DNA from: Novipirellula caenicola
GTDB taxonomy: Bacteria; Planctomycetota; Planctomycetia; Pirellulales; Pirellulaceae
Length of the DNA stretch: 64,000 nt
Assembly (NCBI RefSeq): GCF_039545035.1
Contig: NZ_BAABRO010000010.1
Coordinates: forward strand, 124,001 to 188,000
Direction of reading: 5' to 3'
Every line of letters begins with the position of its first letter. Within the stretch, counting starts at the first letter, position 1. Shown one piece after another: positions 1-10,090 of the stretch. Position numbers and translations under genes: made by a program. A model generated the notes under the pieces. That model had not been told where the DNA came from. It saw only the letters and a program-made list of their open reading frames with translations, and searched no databases.

Positions 1-360
1 CACAGTCCGCTGATCCAACGTGCCGCTGAACTAGCCAACGCCGATGTGGTTTTCGATGTCGAAGGCGTAGAAACGGCCCGATTTGGCGTGACGACCAGCG
101 GGACAGTCATGCTGTTTGACCACCACGCAACGCGAACGTTTTCTGGCGGCATCACGACATCGCGGGGGCACGAGGGTCGCAGCGTAGGCGGTGACCTGCT
201 GCGAGATCGTTTGTTGGTGGCGACGAAGGTCGACATCGACGGGATCAGCGACGACGCGGCTAAATCGCCCCCCGTTTTTGGTTGCATCCTGTGCACGCCA
301 AGAATTCCGGTGAACCGCAATCAACCATCGCCGCGATGCGTCGAGGCGGCGGCATGGTAA
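1..360 (+). CDS. RedB-like protein, 3' end (5' truncated by window)
   Basis: The frame is open from base 1 to a TAA at 358-360, giving the last 119 residues of a protein that starts before the window. The segment has the pattern I associate with the small proteins annotated RedB in planctomycetes and proteobacteria: F-x-V-T-T-S-G, then L-F-D, then FSGGIT-x-SRGHEG, then PVFGC near the C-terminus. Those proteins are membrane-anchored and may be redox related, but their role is not established. Any N-terminal membrane helix or CxxC motif lies outside the window. The stop overlaps the likely start of the following histidine kinase, so the two are probably co-transcribed. The assignment rests on motif memory only. 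Confidence 0.62.
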   Translation, partial: HSPLIQRAAELANADVVFDVEGVETARFGVTTSGTVMLFDHHATRTFSGGITTSRGHEGRSVGGDLLRDRLLVATKVDIDGISDDAAKSPPVFGCILCTPRIPVNRNQPSPRCVEAAAW

Positions 361-2252
361 CGTCATCCCAGTCATTTTCACGCGCCGCCACGGATTCTGC
401 TTCGTCATCGTCGTCGAACTACGAAGCATCGGTGCGTAATCATTTCGACCAACATGCGGCATCGATCTTTCGCCGAACCGATCGCATGTTCGCGGTGTTG
501 ATGGGATTGCAATGGATTGTTGCGATTGCGGTCGCAATTTGGTTCTCGCCTCACACATGGGACGGCGACCAACGCAGCATTCATCCGCATCTGATCATTG
601 CAATCGTCGGTGGCGGCGTGTTAGCGAGTCTGCCGGTCGCAATGGCGTTGGTATTTCCCGGACGAACGATGACACGTCATGTCATTGCGATCAGCCAAGT
701 TCTGTTTTCAAGCTTGCTCATCCATTTGTCCGGCGGTCGGATCGAGATGCATTTTCATGTCTTTGGTTCGTTTGCCTTCCTGGCATCGTACCGCGACTGG
801 AAAGTGCTGGTGGCGCCGACCCTGATCGTCGCTGCCGACCATATGATCCGCGGTATCTGGTGGCCTGAATCGTTTTTTGGCATTGCTACCGCATCCCATT
901 GGATCTGGATCGAGCACACGGTTTGGGTCTTATTCGAAGAGACGGTCTTGCTGATCACGATACGTCAAAGTGTACGTGAAATGAAGTCACTTGCCGTTCA
1001 CACCGTCCGGCTCGAAGAGGCGACCCAGAAAGCCGACGAAGCCAACAAAGCCAAGAGCGAGTTTCTCGCCAGCATGAGTCACGAATTGCGAACGCCCCTT
1101 AATGGGGTCATCGGGATGACGGAGTTGTTGGCGGAATCAAAATTGGATGAACGCCAGCGGCGGTTTGTACACACCTGTCAATCCAGCGGCAAAATGCTAC
1201 TGAAATTGATCAGCGATATCCTTGACTATTCAAAGATCGAAGCAGGCTGCATGGAACTCGAACAATATTGCTTCGATCTACGTGAACTACTCGACGACGT
1301 CGTTCTGAGTATGCCCATTCGTTTGGATGACAAGAACATCAAACTGACCTGTCACCTCGACGAACTTCTGCCGACGCGGGTGATCGGCGACAGCCATCGG
1401 CTACGTCAAGTCCTGCTCAATTTGCTTGGCAACGCAATCAAATTTACAGATCAAGGAGAGATACGTTTATTCGTTCATCCGCAGCGAATCGATGACGCCC
1501 AAGTGAAGTTGCTGTTTTCCGTCGAGGACACGGGGATCGGCATTCCGGCGGATCGTTTGGGCAGTCTGTTTGAATCGTTTTCGCAAGTCGATAACTCAAT
1601 CAGTCGCAAGTACGGAGGGACTGGACTTGGCTTGTCGATCAGCAAATCGATCGTCGAAAAGATGGGCGGGGTGATCGGAGTCGAAAGCCAGGAGGGAGTC
1701 GGATCGCGATTTTGGTTTACAGCGACGTTTCCACGGTGCGACGAGACGAGCGAACCGAATCAGACGACCAAACCGTTTCACCATGCTGTGGAACTCGAAC
1801 CGACCGATTTGCCAACCACCACCCCATCGTTCGCTAGCGACGACCCCTCGGCGGCGCGAATCCTGTTAGCTGACGACAACCACGTCAACCAACAATTGGC
1901 ACGCGAAATCGTGATCGGATGTGGGTGGCAATGCGACGTGGTGGATAACGGAATTGATGCACTCCAGGCCCTCACCTCGCAACACTACGACGTCGTGCTG
2001 ATGGATTGTCGGATGCCATTGATGGACGGTTTTTCGACAACGAAAGAAATTCGCAAGCGGATTGCCGAAGGACGAATCCATTCGCGCCCCGCCATCGTCG
2101 CCTTGACCGCGAACGCACTGCAGGGGGATCGCCAACGGTGTTTGGACGCCGGGATGGACGACTATGTCCACAAGCCGTTCGAGTCGACGCAGCTCAAAAA
2201 TGCGGTTGGCCGCTTGTTGACACCTCCCGCTGCCCCCGCCGCGTGCAGTTAA
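354..2252 (+). CDS. Membrane-bound hybrid sensor histidine kinase with one receiver domain
   Basis: About 632 residues. The N-terminal ~200 residues hold several hydrophobic segments. They contain the motifs GGRIEMHFHVF and YRDWKVLVAP, typical of a histidine-rich membrane sensor module seen in other kinases and chemoreceptors; its ligand is unknown. A short linker leads to the dimerisation/phosphoacceptor motif SHELRTPLNG (His ~243), then HATPase motifs (LLGNAIKFT, DTGIGIP, GGTGLGLSIS), and a receiver domain at ~501-625 with acceptor Asp in VLMDCRMP (~551) and Lys in HKPFE. ATG 354 is chosen because GAGG lies about 8 bases upstream; ATG 336 or TTG 282 in the same frame are alternatives. The start overlaps the stop of the RedB-like gene. 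No output domain is present, so a separate phosphotransfer partner is inferred. Confidence 0.93.
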   Translation: MVTSSQSFSRAATDSASSSSSNYEASVRNHFDQHAASIFRRTDRMFAVLMGLQWIVAIAVAIWFSPHTWDGDQRSIHPHLIIAIVGGGVLASLPVAMALVFPGRTMTRHVIAISQVLFSSLLIHLSGGRIEMHFHVFGSFAFLASYRDWKVLVAPTLIVAADHMIRGIWWPESFFGIATASHWIWIEHTVWVLFEETVLLITIRQSVREMKSLAVHTVRLEEATQKADEANKAKSEFLASMSHELRTPLNGVIGMTELLAESKLDERQRRFVHTCQSSGKMLLKLISDILDYSKIEAGCMELEQYCFDLRELLDDVVLSMPIRLDDKNIKLTCHLDELLPTRVIGDSHRLRQVLLNLLGNAIKFTDQGEIRLFVHPQRIDDAQVKLLFSVEDTGIGIPADRLGSLFESFSQVDNSISRKYGGTGLGLSISKSIVEKMGGVIGVESQEGVGSRFWFTATFPRCDETSEPNQTTKPFHHAVELEPTDLPTTTPSFASDDPSAARILLADDNHVNQQLAREIVIGCGWQCDVVDNGIDALQALTSQHYDVVLMDCRMPLMDGFSTTKEIRKRIAEGRIHSRPAIVALTANALQGDRQRCLDAGMDDYVHKPFESTQLKNAVGRLLTPPAAPAACS

Positions 2253-2546
2253 CCGACGCGACCACTTGGAGCCCGGTTTTTGCCGATTCGCAGCTGGGGA
2301 ATGCACTTCGCTCGTGATTATCCCCATTGGCTGACTCAGCAGCGACGTCGACGGAACCTCAAATCTACGATGTTTTTCGCGACAATTCGACGGAAAACTC
2401 GATTAGAATAGCTACCATGATTCTGACGAGCGGCGAGCGCAGCGGTTGCAAACGGGATGTAACGACGAGCGGCATTCGCGGGCTCGCCATTTCTTGATTG
2501 GTGTTTCAATTGAGTCAGCAGTCCACACAGTGGTCGAGATTTCAAG

Positions 2547-4619
2547 ATGCACGAAAAACAAGTTGCGGGTGATGGTCAATCAGTGGCTCCGGAAGAACCG
2601 CCGCCGCCATCGCCTGACGTGCCTGTCGACGATCGATTCTTGCTGCAGGCGTTGATGGACCACATCCCTGACAGCATCTATTTCAAAGATGCCAAGGGCA
2701 GGTTCATCCGCATCAATCAAGCCAAGGCCGATCGCTCGGGACTTGCCACCACCGACGACGCGGTTGGCAAAAGCGACTTTGACTTCTTTGATCATGATCA
2801 CGCCCGAAAAGCGTTGGCCGATGAAATGGAAATCATGCGGACTCGTGACCCGCTCATTGAATCCGAGGAGCATTTGATTTGGTCCAGCGGACTTGAACGC
2901 TGGGTTTCCACCACCAAACTGCCTCTGCAACGACAAGATGGCGAAGTGGTGGGAACGTTTGGAATTTCGCGTGACATCACGAAGCTAAAGCAAACCGAAC
3001 GGGCATTGGGCGCGGCAAAGGAGGCAGCGGAAACCGCCAACCGAGCCAAGAGCGAATTCGTTGCAAACATGAGCCACGAGATTCGCACTCCGATGAACGG
3101 CGTCATTGGGATGGCGGAACTATTGCTCGATACCGATCTAAATTCGGTACAGCGTGAATACGCACAAGCGGTGCTGGAATCAGGCGAAGCGTTGCTAGGA
3201 CTGCTGAACGACGTGCTGGACTTCTCTAAGATCGAAGCGGGCAAGATCGAGTTGGATCCCACTCCGTTTGAGATCCGTGACAGCATCGGCACGATGATGA
3301 AGTCGCTCGCCGCTCGAGCGCATCACAAGGGACTCGAACTCGCCTATCATTTCGATTCGGATATTCCCGAGATCGTCGTCGGTGACGCAGGGCGATTGAG
3401 ACAAGTTCTGATCAACCTAGTTGGGAACGCAATCAAATTCACCGAGCGTGGCGAAGTAGTGGTCGATGTCAAAGCCGAGCGAGTCGAGGTTCACGCAACA
3501 AAGGGTCCGATCATCTCACTAAGATTTGCTGTTTCTGATACTGGGATTGGAGTGCCCCAGGACAAACTCGACACGATCTTTACCGAGTTTGAACAGGCCG
3601 ACAAATCGACCACACGCAAGTATGGTGGTACCGGATTGGGATTGGCCATCGCATCACGCTTTGTCGAACTGATGGGAGGACGTTTGACGGTGCAGAGCCA
3701 ACTTGGTCGTGGAACAACGTTTAGCTTCAGTATCGATCTTCCCGTGGGTAAACGGGCAACCGCCAACAAGTCCGATTTGAATCCAGACTCCATTCGCGGG
3801 CTTCGCGTATTGGTGGTCGACGACAATGCAACCAATCGTCGTATCCTGCATGAGACGCTGCAAAATTGGGGGCTTCACCCCACCACGGTTGCAAATGTCC
3901 AAGACGCGCTGCACCAAGTCAAAAGTCAAAGCGAAAAGGGAACCCCGTTCAACTTTGTCATCTCGGACGTCAACATGCCCGAAGCGGATGGGTTTGATTT
4001 TGTCGAATCGTTGCGGCGGGACCGCGAGCTTGCCGACACCAACGTGATGCTGTTGACGTCGGCAATTCGGTCCGGCGACGCGATCCGGTGCGATGAGCTA
4101 AACGTAGCCACGCATTTGATGAAACCGGTCAAGCAATCGGAACTGCTGCGTGCGATTTTGCATGTGGTCCGGCGAGAATCCCGCGAATCAAAAACCCATG
4201 AACTGGCCGCCCACGCTGTGGACTCGGCAACGGGGGACGGTTTGCGTGTGCTGCTCGCCGAAGACAGCCTGGTGAACCAAAGGGTCGCCATGGGGGTGAT
4301 GCAAAAGTGGGGGCACACCGTCACGATCGCTAAGAATGGGGTCGAGGCGGTGCAGATGAGTGGATCGCAGGATTTTGATTTAATCTTGATGGACGTCGAG
4401 ATGCCTGAAATGGACGGCCTCGATGCCACGAGAGCAATCCGCAAACGTGAGCAAAACCAATCTCAGCACATCCCTATCATCGCCATGACGGCGCATGCAA
4501 TGATGGGCGACGAGCAGCGTTGCCGCGATGCCGGGATGGACGCCTACGTCGCCAAACCGATTCGCCAGGAATTACTACTGCAAGCGATATCGTCGTTGGT
4601 TGCCAATAGCGTTCGCTGA
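2547..4619 (+). CDS. Cytosolic PAS hybrid histidine kinase with two receiver domains
   Basis: 690 residues without membrane segments. A PAS domain (~32-148) opens with [18 protein letters not shown] and ends with a PAC-like [10 protein letters not shown]. It is followed by the phosphoacceptor motif [11 protein letters not shown] (His 177) and an HATPase domain ([26 protein letters not shown]). Two receivers follow: REC1 at ~419-540 with Asp ~474 in VISDVNMP, and REC2 at ~566-685 with Asp ~616 in ILMDVEMP and Lys in AKPIR. REC1 is less canonical, with a long insert before the Asp strand, and may be a pseudo-receiver-like relay. The gene lies 294 bp after the other hybrid kinase on the same strand, so they may work in one relay, but no response regulator or HPt gene is nearby. 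Confidence 0.94.
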   Translation: MHEKQVAGDGQSVAPEEPPPPSPDVPVDDRFLLQALMDHIPDSIYFKDAKGRFIRINQAKADRSGLATTDDAVGKSDFDFFDHDHARKALADEMEIMRTRDPLIESEEHLIWSSGLERWVSTTKLPLQRQDGEVVGTFGISRDITKLKQTERALGAAKEAAETANRAKSEFVANMSHEIRTPMNGVIGMAELLLDTDLNSVQREYAQAVLESGEALLGLLNDVLDFSKIEAGKIELDPTPFEIRDSIGTMMKSLAARAHHKGLELAYHFDSDIPEIVVGDAGRLRQVLINLVGNAIKFTERGEVVVDVKAERVEVHATKGPIISLRFAVSDTGIGVPQDKLDTIFTEFEQADKSTTRKYGGTGLGLAIASRFVELMGGRLTVQSQLGRGTTFSFSIDLPVGKRATANKSDLNPDSIRGLRVLVVDDNATNRRILHETLQNWGLHPTTVANVQDALHQVKSQSEKGTPFNFVISDVNMPEADGFDFVESLRRDRELADTNVMLLTSAIRSGDAIRCDELNVATHLMKPVKQSELLRAILHVVRRESRESKTHELAAHAVDSATGDGLRVLLAEDSLVNQRVAMGVMQKWGHTVTIAKNGVEAVQMSGSQDFDLILMDVEMPEMDGLDATRAIRKREQNQSQHIPIIAMTAHAMMGDEQRCRDAGMDAYVAKPIRQELLLQAISSLVANSVR

Positions 4620-4701
4620 ACCAGAGGCCGGGGTTTTCTCGCCCCATCGTAGCAAATGCCTTGCGGAGTTGCGCCATCGTCGTTTTTCCAGGCAAATCAT
4701 A

Positions 4702-4761
4702 ACCCGACGCGTCAGCGAGGGACCGTGTCAAGATAAAGATTCCGTCGCTGATGCGTCGGGT
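4702..4761. repeat. Intergenic inverted repeat, 17-bp arms
   Basis: The left arm ACCCGACGCGTCAGCGA (4702-4718) is matched by TCGCTGATGCGTCGGGT (4745-4761), 16 of 17 positions complementary, with a 26-base loop. It lies in the 355-bp gap between the plus-strand kinase and the minus-strand symporter, which converge. It may act as a bidirectional transcription stop or be one member of a dispersed palindrome family. The rest of the gap shows nothing further. Confidence 0.7.
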
Positions 4762-4974
4762 GGTGATAAGAACGCAACTTCAATACAACTGCCTCGGGTC
4801 AACGCTTACCCCCTGCGATCCACCATCTTCGCGTTGGCGAGCGCGGCTACAGATCGCAGGGCGTTTTCGGGTTTTAGACTGACTTTTTTACCTCGATGCG
4901 GTGTCTAACCGAGCTCAGCAACGGTGTCATAAAGCTGCACCGGATCCGTCGACGGCATCCACTTTGCATCGTCC

Positions 4975-6798
4975 CTATCGAAAGATCCAGTAGAGGACAG
5001 CCATCACCAACATCAGCAGCGTCGACAACAGTCGTGGATCGCCCAACCGGCTATCGCCGGGTATCTTCAGCGCGGCCCAAGGCGGATCCCATGCCAATTC
5101 CGATCCACGCAAATCACCGGTCTCTGCGGCGACGTCCGGCAGCAATCGGCTCAGGAGTGCTTGGGCCACGACGCATACCGCGAATAAATAGAACGCCATC
5201 ATCATGAAGCCTCCGGGCAATTGATTCAGCGTCCCCTCCGGCATCAGCGTGTTGGTTGCGAACACGGCGATCCCCAGCACTGAACCACCGATCAGCGTGA
5301 TGGCTGCCGCACGCGAGCTTGCTCCGCGCCAAAAGACGCCTAACACCAGCACGCTGGTGATCGGCGGAGCGATGTGCGAAATAATGCTCGCCATCCCATT
5401 AAAAATGCTCTCGAACATGTTCAGCGCGGGCACCAACGCAACGGCGATCATCAACGCGATCCCAGCCGAAATTCGCCCCACTCGGACAAGCGACTTGTCG
5501 TCCACCGCCGGTTTGAACCGTTTGACGATGTCATAGCTAAATAGCGTCGAGATGGAGTTGAGTGCGCCGGACACCGTGCTCATCAATGCCGCCATCAACG
5601 CCGCCACCAACACGCCCCGCAGCCCGAGCGGCAACAATTCGGTAATCATGCTGGCGTAAATCCCCTTGGACTGCACTACGCCGTCGACGGTGATTAGCGA
5701 TAAATCCAATCGCCCATCCGTAAATAGCGCCCATGCCAGCAGACCGGGAAGCACAAACAAGAATACTGGCAGGATCTTCAGCACGCCGGCGAAAATGGGC
5801 CCCTGACGAGCGTGCTGTTCGTTCTTGGCACCGAGTACTCGCTGCACAATCGTTTGATCGGCACACCAATACCAGATTCCCAGCACGGGATATCCAAGCA
5901 TGATCGCATACCATGGCATATTGTCTGCATCACCATGCGGCCGCAACATCGACAGCCGCTGCCCTTGATCTTCGCGGTCGAGGATCGACAGCAAATTTTG
6001 CCAACCATCCCATCCGCCCGGAGCGTCCACCGTGCCACCGAGCTGCCAAAGTGCTAACGCGGTGATCAGGACCGCACCGCCTAGCAGCACGATCGTTTGA
6101 ATGCACTCGGTCACGACCACCGCCAACAAGCCGCCCACGATCGTATAGATTCCCGTCAGCACGCAGAGCACGATGATGCTGTACATCATCGGAATCTCAA
6201 GCAGCTCTTCTAAAATGATGCCTCCGGTCAATAAAGCAAACGCGATGTGAATCACAATCGCCGTCAAGATCGAGACGAACGCTAAACAGTCACGGCAGAT
6301 GCGATTGTAACGACGCTCAAGAAAATCGGGCAGCGTTGCGATCCCCGAGCGGATATAAAACGGTGCGAAAAACAGACCGAGTAGCACCAGCGTAAAGCCT
6401 GCCATCCACTCAAAATTCCCGTTCAACAATCCGGTGTCAAAACCGTTCTGTGCCAGACTGACCAAATGCAACGTGGAAATATTGGTTGCAAACAGCGACA
6501 GTCCAATGCTGGCCCAGCCAAGGCTTTTGCCCGCCAAAAAATATTCACTGGCAGCACCCTGCTTTTTCTTGTGCAGCCAAGCGGCGAACAATCCGATGGC
6601 CACGATCCCGATCAAATAACCAACGGCGACCAGGATATCGATTGTGCTGAGATGAACGTGAACACCACTCGATAAGGGCTCGGAAACATTTTGCAGACTT
6701 GCCAACGGCAAGGAAAGAAAAGACATCAAGACTTGAATCACAAGGGAAGGGGGAAGCGAAAAGGGCGGCAGGGTACCTACAAGCGGACGAAAATGCAT
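4975..6798 (-). CDS. Sodium/solute symporter (SSS/SLC5 family)
   Basis: About 607 residues, dominated by some 13-14 hydrophobic helices. The first begins near VAVGYLIGIVAIGLFAAWL and is followed by the family hallmark EYFLAGKSLGW. The central segment GIWYWCADQTIVQRVLGAKN, followed by a helix ending LFVLPGLLAW, is the typical SGLT-type signature. The family couples Na+ influx to uptake of sugars, inositol, sialic acid or related solutes across the cytoplasmic membrane. The sugar-transporter branch is favoured here, but the substrate cannot be read from sequence. The start is uncertain: ATG 6798 and ATG 6726 are both in frame and neither has a convincing ribosome-binding site. No sugar-metabolism gene is adjacent. 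Confidence 0.92.
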   Translation of the reverse strand: MHFRPLVGTLPPFSLPPSLVIQVLMSFLSLPLASLQNVSEPLSSGVHVHLSTIDILVAVGYLIGIVAIGLFAAWLHKKKQGAASEYFLAGKSLGWASIGLSLFATNISTLHLVSLAQNGFDTGLLNGNFEWMAGFTLVLLGLFFAPFYIRSGIATLPDFLERRYNRICRDCLAFVSILTAIVIHIAFALLTGGIILEELLEIPMMYSIIVLCVLTGIYTIVGGLLAVVVTECIQTIVLLGGAVLITALALWQLGGTVDAPGGWDGWQNLLSILDREDQGQRLSMLRPHGDADNMPWYAIMLGYPVLGIWYWCADQTIVQRVLGAKNEQHARQGPIFAGVLKILPVFLFVLPGLLAWALFTDGRLDLSLITVDGVVQSKGIYASMITELLPLGLRGVLVAALMAALMSTVSGALNSISTLFSYDIVKRFKPAVDDKSLVRVGRISAGIALMIAVALVPALNMFESIFNGMASIISHIAPPITSVLVLGVFWRGASSRAAAITLIGGSVLGIAVFATNTLMPEGTLNQLPGGFMMMAFYLFAVCVVAQALLSRLLPDVAAETGDLRGSELAWDPPWAALKIPGDSRLGDPRLLSTLLMLVMAVLYWIFR

Positions 6799-6937
6799 CA
6801 CGCATTATCGTATTCGCAATCGTGTACTATTGGAATCCGTTTTTCTTATCAGAGCAACGGAGGACCACAGCGGCCTCCGTTTTGCTGCGGAGCTGATCTC
6901 ACGGAGGACGCTTTGAAGGGGCAACGACACGGTGGCC

Positions 6938-7000
6938 GCGAGTAAAACGTTCGATGTTGACCGAGCGGCTTGCGCCGCACCGCCATAAGAAACGCCCGTT
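6938..7000 (+). repeat. Dispersed intergenic repeat, copy A
   Basis: Starting at GCGAGTAAAACGTTCGA, this segment aligns over about 60 bases, with only scattered substitutions, to 17724-17786 (copy B). The shared core runs through TTGACCG, GCGGCT, GCGCCGC and CCGC-ATAA. It sits in the 329-bp gap between the symporter and the acyltransferase genes. No ORF in the gap looks real. A rearranged relative lies near 13210. Confidence 0.72.
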
Positions 7001-7130
7001 TAGTGCGAACGTGGATGGCATTAAGCGGCACCCCGCTGGATTTTCGCCGGCGGCGGTGCTTCGTATCGCGTACTTCGTGGTGTGCAGGCTTTGATGACCT
7101 ATCTAGCCCGTGGCATGACGAAATTCGACA

Positions 7131-8270
7131 TCAACCACTTGGAAAGTACCGTTTCAACTTCAAGAAGTGGCGCTCTAACAAATACCAACTGGCCACGGCG
7201 GCGAGGTAGGTCAGTGTGAACATCACACCAATGTATCCGAGGTGACTTGTCACGGCATCACCGGTGACCGCGGTGAAGGTGGACGCAGTAAGCACCGCGG
7301 ACACCAGTGCGATCAACGGATTTTGAAAAACATACATCGCATAGCTGTATTTTCCAAGCGAACGCAGTCCTGATAAATTGAAAAAGCGTGCCAAGCCTGC
7401 GCTGCGGTACGCCGTCATCAACCAAACCAAAATGTAGGCCCAAATCACCGGCCACAACGTATGCGTCAGCGTGAATAGCCCCTTATTTAGAACCAACCCC
7501 ATCGCAACGATGAAAACGCAAACCAGAAAAGCAATCGGCAGCCATTTCTTGAGCGGTTCCAGGCCCTTCGGTCTGCGTGCGATCACGGCGACCGCAGCGC
7601 CGATCAGCAGCGAGTCGACGCGAAAGATCGTCAACACATCAGCGGCAACACCATGTTGCGTGGCCAGCACGTAACCGACTCGCGAGACCGCGCTGAGGAT
7701 TGCCAAGCCGATTGCCACGCGAAGCGTCAGGGTGGATCGCAGGTGAAAAAGGATGAACGGCCAAACAAGATAGAAATGCTCTTCCACTGCCAACGACCAG
7801 AAATGGTCGAGGTAGCCAAAACACCATTCGTTTTCAAAACTCATCTTGACATTGACCAGATAGGTCCACAGATAGAACTGATTGCTCAGCGGCAGAGCGA
7901 ACATTTCCGCCAACTCAGGAAATAAACTTGCCCCGATCACGATCGCCGCGAGCGTGCAAAAATAGAGCGGAAAAATCCGCAGGCTGCGGCGGGCGATGAA
8001 GTTACGAAAATAGTGCGGACGGTCTTTGCCATCGATCAGGATGCCGGTGATCAGAAAACCCGATAGCACAAAAAAAAGATCAACCCCGCGGTCGCCGTGA
8101 CTCAAGACAAATCCAATCCACTTACCGATGACGGTCTCTTCAGGAAACCCTTTGCCGAATCGGTACAGCGTCACGACCAAAATGGCCAGCCCACGCAGCC
8201 CATCAAGCTCCGGCACATGTTTACCGCGTCGCCAAACCCGCTCGGATCGATGCTGGTGGGTTGCTTCCAT
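7131..8270 (-). CDS. Acyltransferase 3 family membrane protein (OafA/YrhL type)
   Basis: 379 residues, almost all in about ten hydrophobic helices. It opens with the family's catalytic signature: ELDGLRGLAIL, then GVDLFFVLSGFLITGIL, with RRSLRIFPLYF next and FWSLAVEEHFYLVWPFILF after it. These proteins transfer acyl groups (acetyl, succinyl and others) to extracytoplasmic glycans such as O-antigen or exopolysaccharide. The characteristic R/H catalytic positions of the first helices are present. There is no fused SGNH domain, so it is the short, membrane-only form. The start is an ATG at 8270. It stands alone between repeat-bearing gaps; the target glycan is unknown. Confidence 0.92.
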   Translation of the reverse strand: MEATHQHRSERVWRRGKHVPELDGLRGLAILVVTLYRFGKGFPEETVIGKWIGFVLSHGDRGVDLFFVLSGFLITGILIDGKDRPHYFRNFIARRSLRIFPLYFCTLAAIVIGASLFPELAEMFALPLSNQFYLWTYLVNVKMSFENEWCFGYLDHFWSLAVEEHFYLVWPFILFHLRSTLTLRVAIGLAILSAVSRVGYVLATQHGVAADVLTIFRVDSLLIGAAVAVIARRPKGLEPLKKWLPIAFLVCVFIVAMGLVLNKGLFTLTHTLWPVIWAYILVWLMTAYRSAGLARFFNLSGLRSLGKYSYAMYVFQNPLIALVSAVLTASTFTAVTGDAVTSHLGYIGVMFTLTYLAAVASWYLLERHFLKLKRYFPSG

Positions 8271-8338
8271 ATGGCTTTTGTAATGTCGGAGCGGTTTCCA
8301 GGCTGTCGAGCCAGACGGGTTTTGGTAGCGAAGGATCG

Positions 8339-8463
8339 TTAACGGCTTGTTGTTTTAGTTCTACGATGGACTTCCTAATCCGTCGAATGCGCTATTGACG
8401 GACTTGAAAGTCCATCATGCACCCCTTGCCGCAGGAAACTTCATTAAATCAACAAGCCGTTAA
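8339..8463 (+). repeat. Nested palindromic element, copy 1 (~125 bp)
   Basis: The outer arms TTAACGGCTTGTTG (8339-8352) and CAACAAGCCGTTAA (8450-8463) are perfectly complementary. Inside them is a second imperfect inverted repeat, 8365-8384 with 8397-8416 (17 of 20 positions). The whole unit recurs in opposite orientation at about 30413-30538. It contains no ORF. This is the form of a non-autonomous palindromic mobile repeat. The remainder of the 449-bp gap (to 8719) carries a smaller inverted motif around 8494-8511 and no gene. Confidence 0.82.
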
Positions 8464-8719
8464 GAGTTTTATGTCGAAGCACCGATGCGCGAAAGTCTAC
8501 GCGACTTTCACTGCGAGGAATTTAGGCAAGGCTTGCAGGCTGACGAGGACACGTGCGCAGACTGGAAGCCTCTCCCACAATATAGTCAAAGTTTGACGTT
8601 GTTATCTAGTTGTTATCTACCAGCAACAGAGACCGGAACGGATTGCGATGCCAGCCGCCTAGGCACTGATTTGTGGTACATTGATCCCTCCTCCCTTTTG
8701 CACACTCCGAGACATCAAC

Positions 8720-10090
8720 GTGTCGGCTGCCGCGATCACCCAAGTCTATCGATACTCGTTCGCATCTGAGTATGATGCTCCGCGGCGGCATTTGTGTTTG
8801 GCCGCACAACCGGAACCGCAATCAAGCCCGCTTTATTTTCAGGGGCGACTGCAGGCCCCTCGCTTGACGTGTGATCTCCTTCGAGGCTTGATGCGGGTCG
8901 TGCAATCTCGTTTTTTTGCTCCTCCGGCGATGTTGGCCAAAACAATCGCTCTGTCGGATCCGGTGGTCACTTGCAGCGACGAAATGCTTCGTTTCGAAGG
9001 TTTCTCGGCGTGTTGTGGCGCGTATGCCCGTGTTGATCTGACGAGCGAGACATTGGACGGACAATGGCTAACCCGAGGAACGACGAATGTCGACTTTAAC
9101 GCTCCGATGTTATCGGCACTGGCAATGGTGCAGTCGACGGATGAAGTGCAGTTAGCGGTGGGCGCCGACGAAGTCCGTTTGACGAGCGGAGACACGCAAA
9201 TTGTTGAGAGAAAAGTCGAGCTGCCAATACGATGGCTGAAAGGTTTGATGGAAGTTCAAGTCTGCCAGTCGCGGATGGAAGAGGTGATCAGTGTGTCGGC
9301 GCTTGAAGGGCGTCGGTTTTTGCGTGGTTTGCCTCGCATGCACACGCATCGCCGCCCCACTTGGATCGTTCCTGCTAGGAACGGATTGCGGGTCACTCAG
9401 GTCGAAAATCGTGATGCCGTTCGTGTGGGTGGACTCCAGCGTCTGCGAGTCTTGGAGCCGCTCGTAACCCACGCGGGTCGCTTGCAGATCTATCATGATC
9501 CGGTCACCTCCGCTGCTGCTTTTGTTCTTGATTTCCCAGGTTGCCGGTTTCACTTGGTGCTCAGCCCCGAGATTTGGCGTGGATTCTCTGGTGAAGGCCA
9601 AGTGCTATCGTCGACTGCGTTGTCGTCGGATGAACGCGACAAAGAGCTTGCTCATGTCCGCGCGGCACTGCACTGGGATACCGTGCTGGATCCCACTGTT
9701 ATCGCTGCTCGGGCAGCCACCACCGCCAAACGCGTCACGGAATTGTTGGGCGTGCTGAGCACTCAAGGTGTCGTTGGGTTCGACCTTAGTAACCAAGCTT
9801 ATTTCCATCGTTTGTTGCCATTTGACTTGGAATCACTGCGGTCCAGCTCGGCGAAAATGCAGCCTCGGCTAGCTGCCGCGACCAAACTGATCAACGAAGG
9901 CAAAGTGCGTGTCGGAAAACAGTGTCTCAGCAAATACGAGATCATGGTTGCTAGCAGCGATGTGGTGCATCGAGTTCGAATCGACGAACAATCCGCCAAA
10001 TGCAGCTGTCCATGGTACGCCAAACACCAAAACGATCGTGGACCGTGTAAACACATCTTGGCTGCGCAGATTTTTCTAGGAATCCAATGA
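8720..10090 (+). CDS. SWIM zinc-finger protein
   Basis: About 456 residues from the GTG at 8720; a TTG at 8681 in the same frame is possible. The C-terminus carries a textbook SWIM motif, C428-x-C430 and C443-x-H445 (KCSCPW, GPCKHILA), a zinc-binding fold thought to bind DNA or protein. Just before it, GFDLSNQAYFHRLLPFDLE and the following PRLAAATKLINEGKVR match the usual pre-SWIM region of bacterial SWIM proteins. The N-terminal ~270 residues are not recognised; the stretch DFNAPMLSALAMVQSTDEVQ and what follows resembles one repeat of a sliding-clamp fold by pattern only. The stop overlaps the start of the next gene (ATGA), so the two are translationally coupled. Its cellular role is unknown. 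Confidence 0.88.
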   Translation: MSAAAITQVYRYSFASEYDAPRRHLCLAAQPEPQSSPLYFQGRLQAPRLTCDLLRGLMRVVQSRFFAPPAMLAKTIALSDPVVTCSDEMLRFEGFSACCGAYARVDLTSETLDGQWLTRGTTNVDFNAPMLSALAMVQSTDEVQLAVGADEVRLTSGDTQIVERKVELPIRWLKGLMEVQVCQSRMEEVISVSALEGRRFLRGLPRMHTHRRPTWIVPARNGLRVTQVENRDAVRVGGLQRLRVLEPLVTHAGRLQIYHDPVTSAAAFVLDFPGCRFHLVLSPEIWRGFSGEGQVLSSTALSSDERDKELAHVRAALHWDTVLDPTVIAARAATTAKRVTELLGVLSTQGVVGFDLSNQAYFHRLLPFDLESLRSSSAKMQPRLAAATKLINEGKVRVGKQCLSKYEIMVASSDVVHRVRIDEQSAKCSCPWYAKHQNDRGPCKHILAAQIFLGIQ

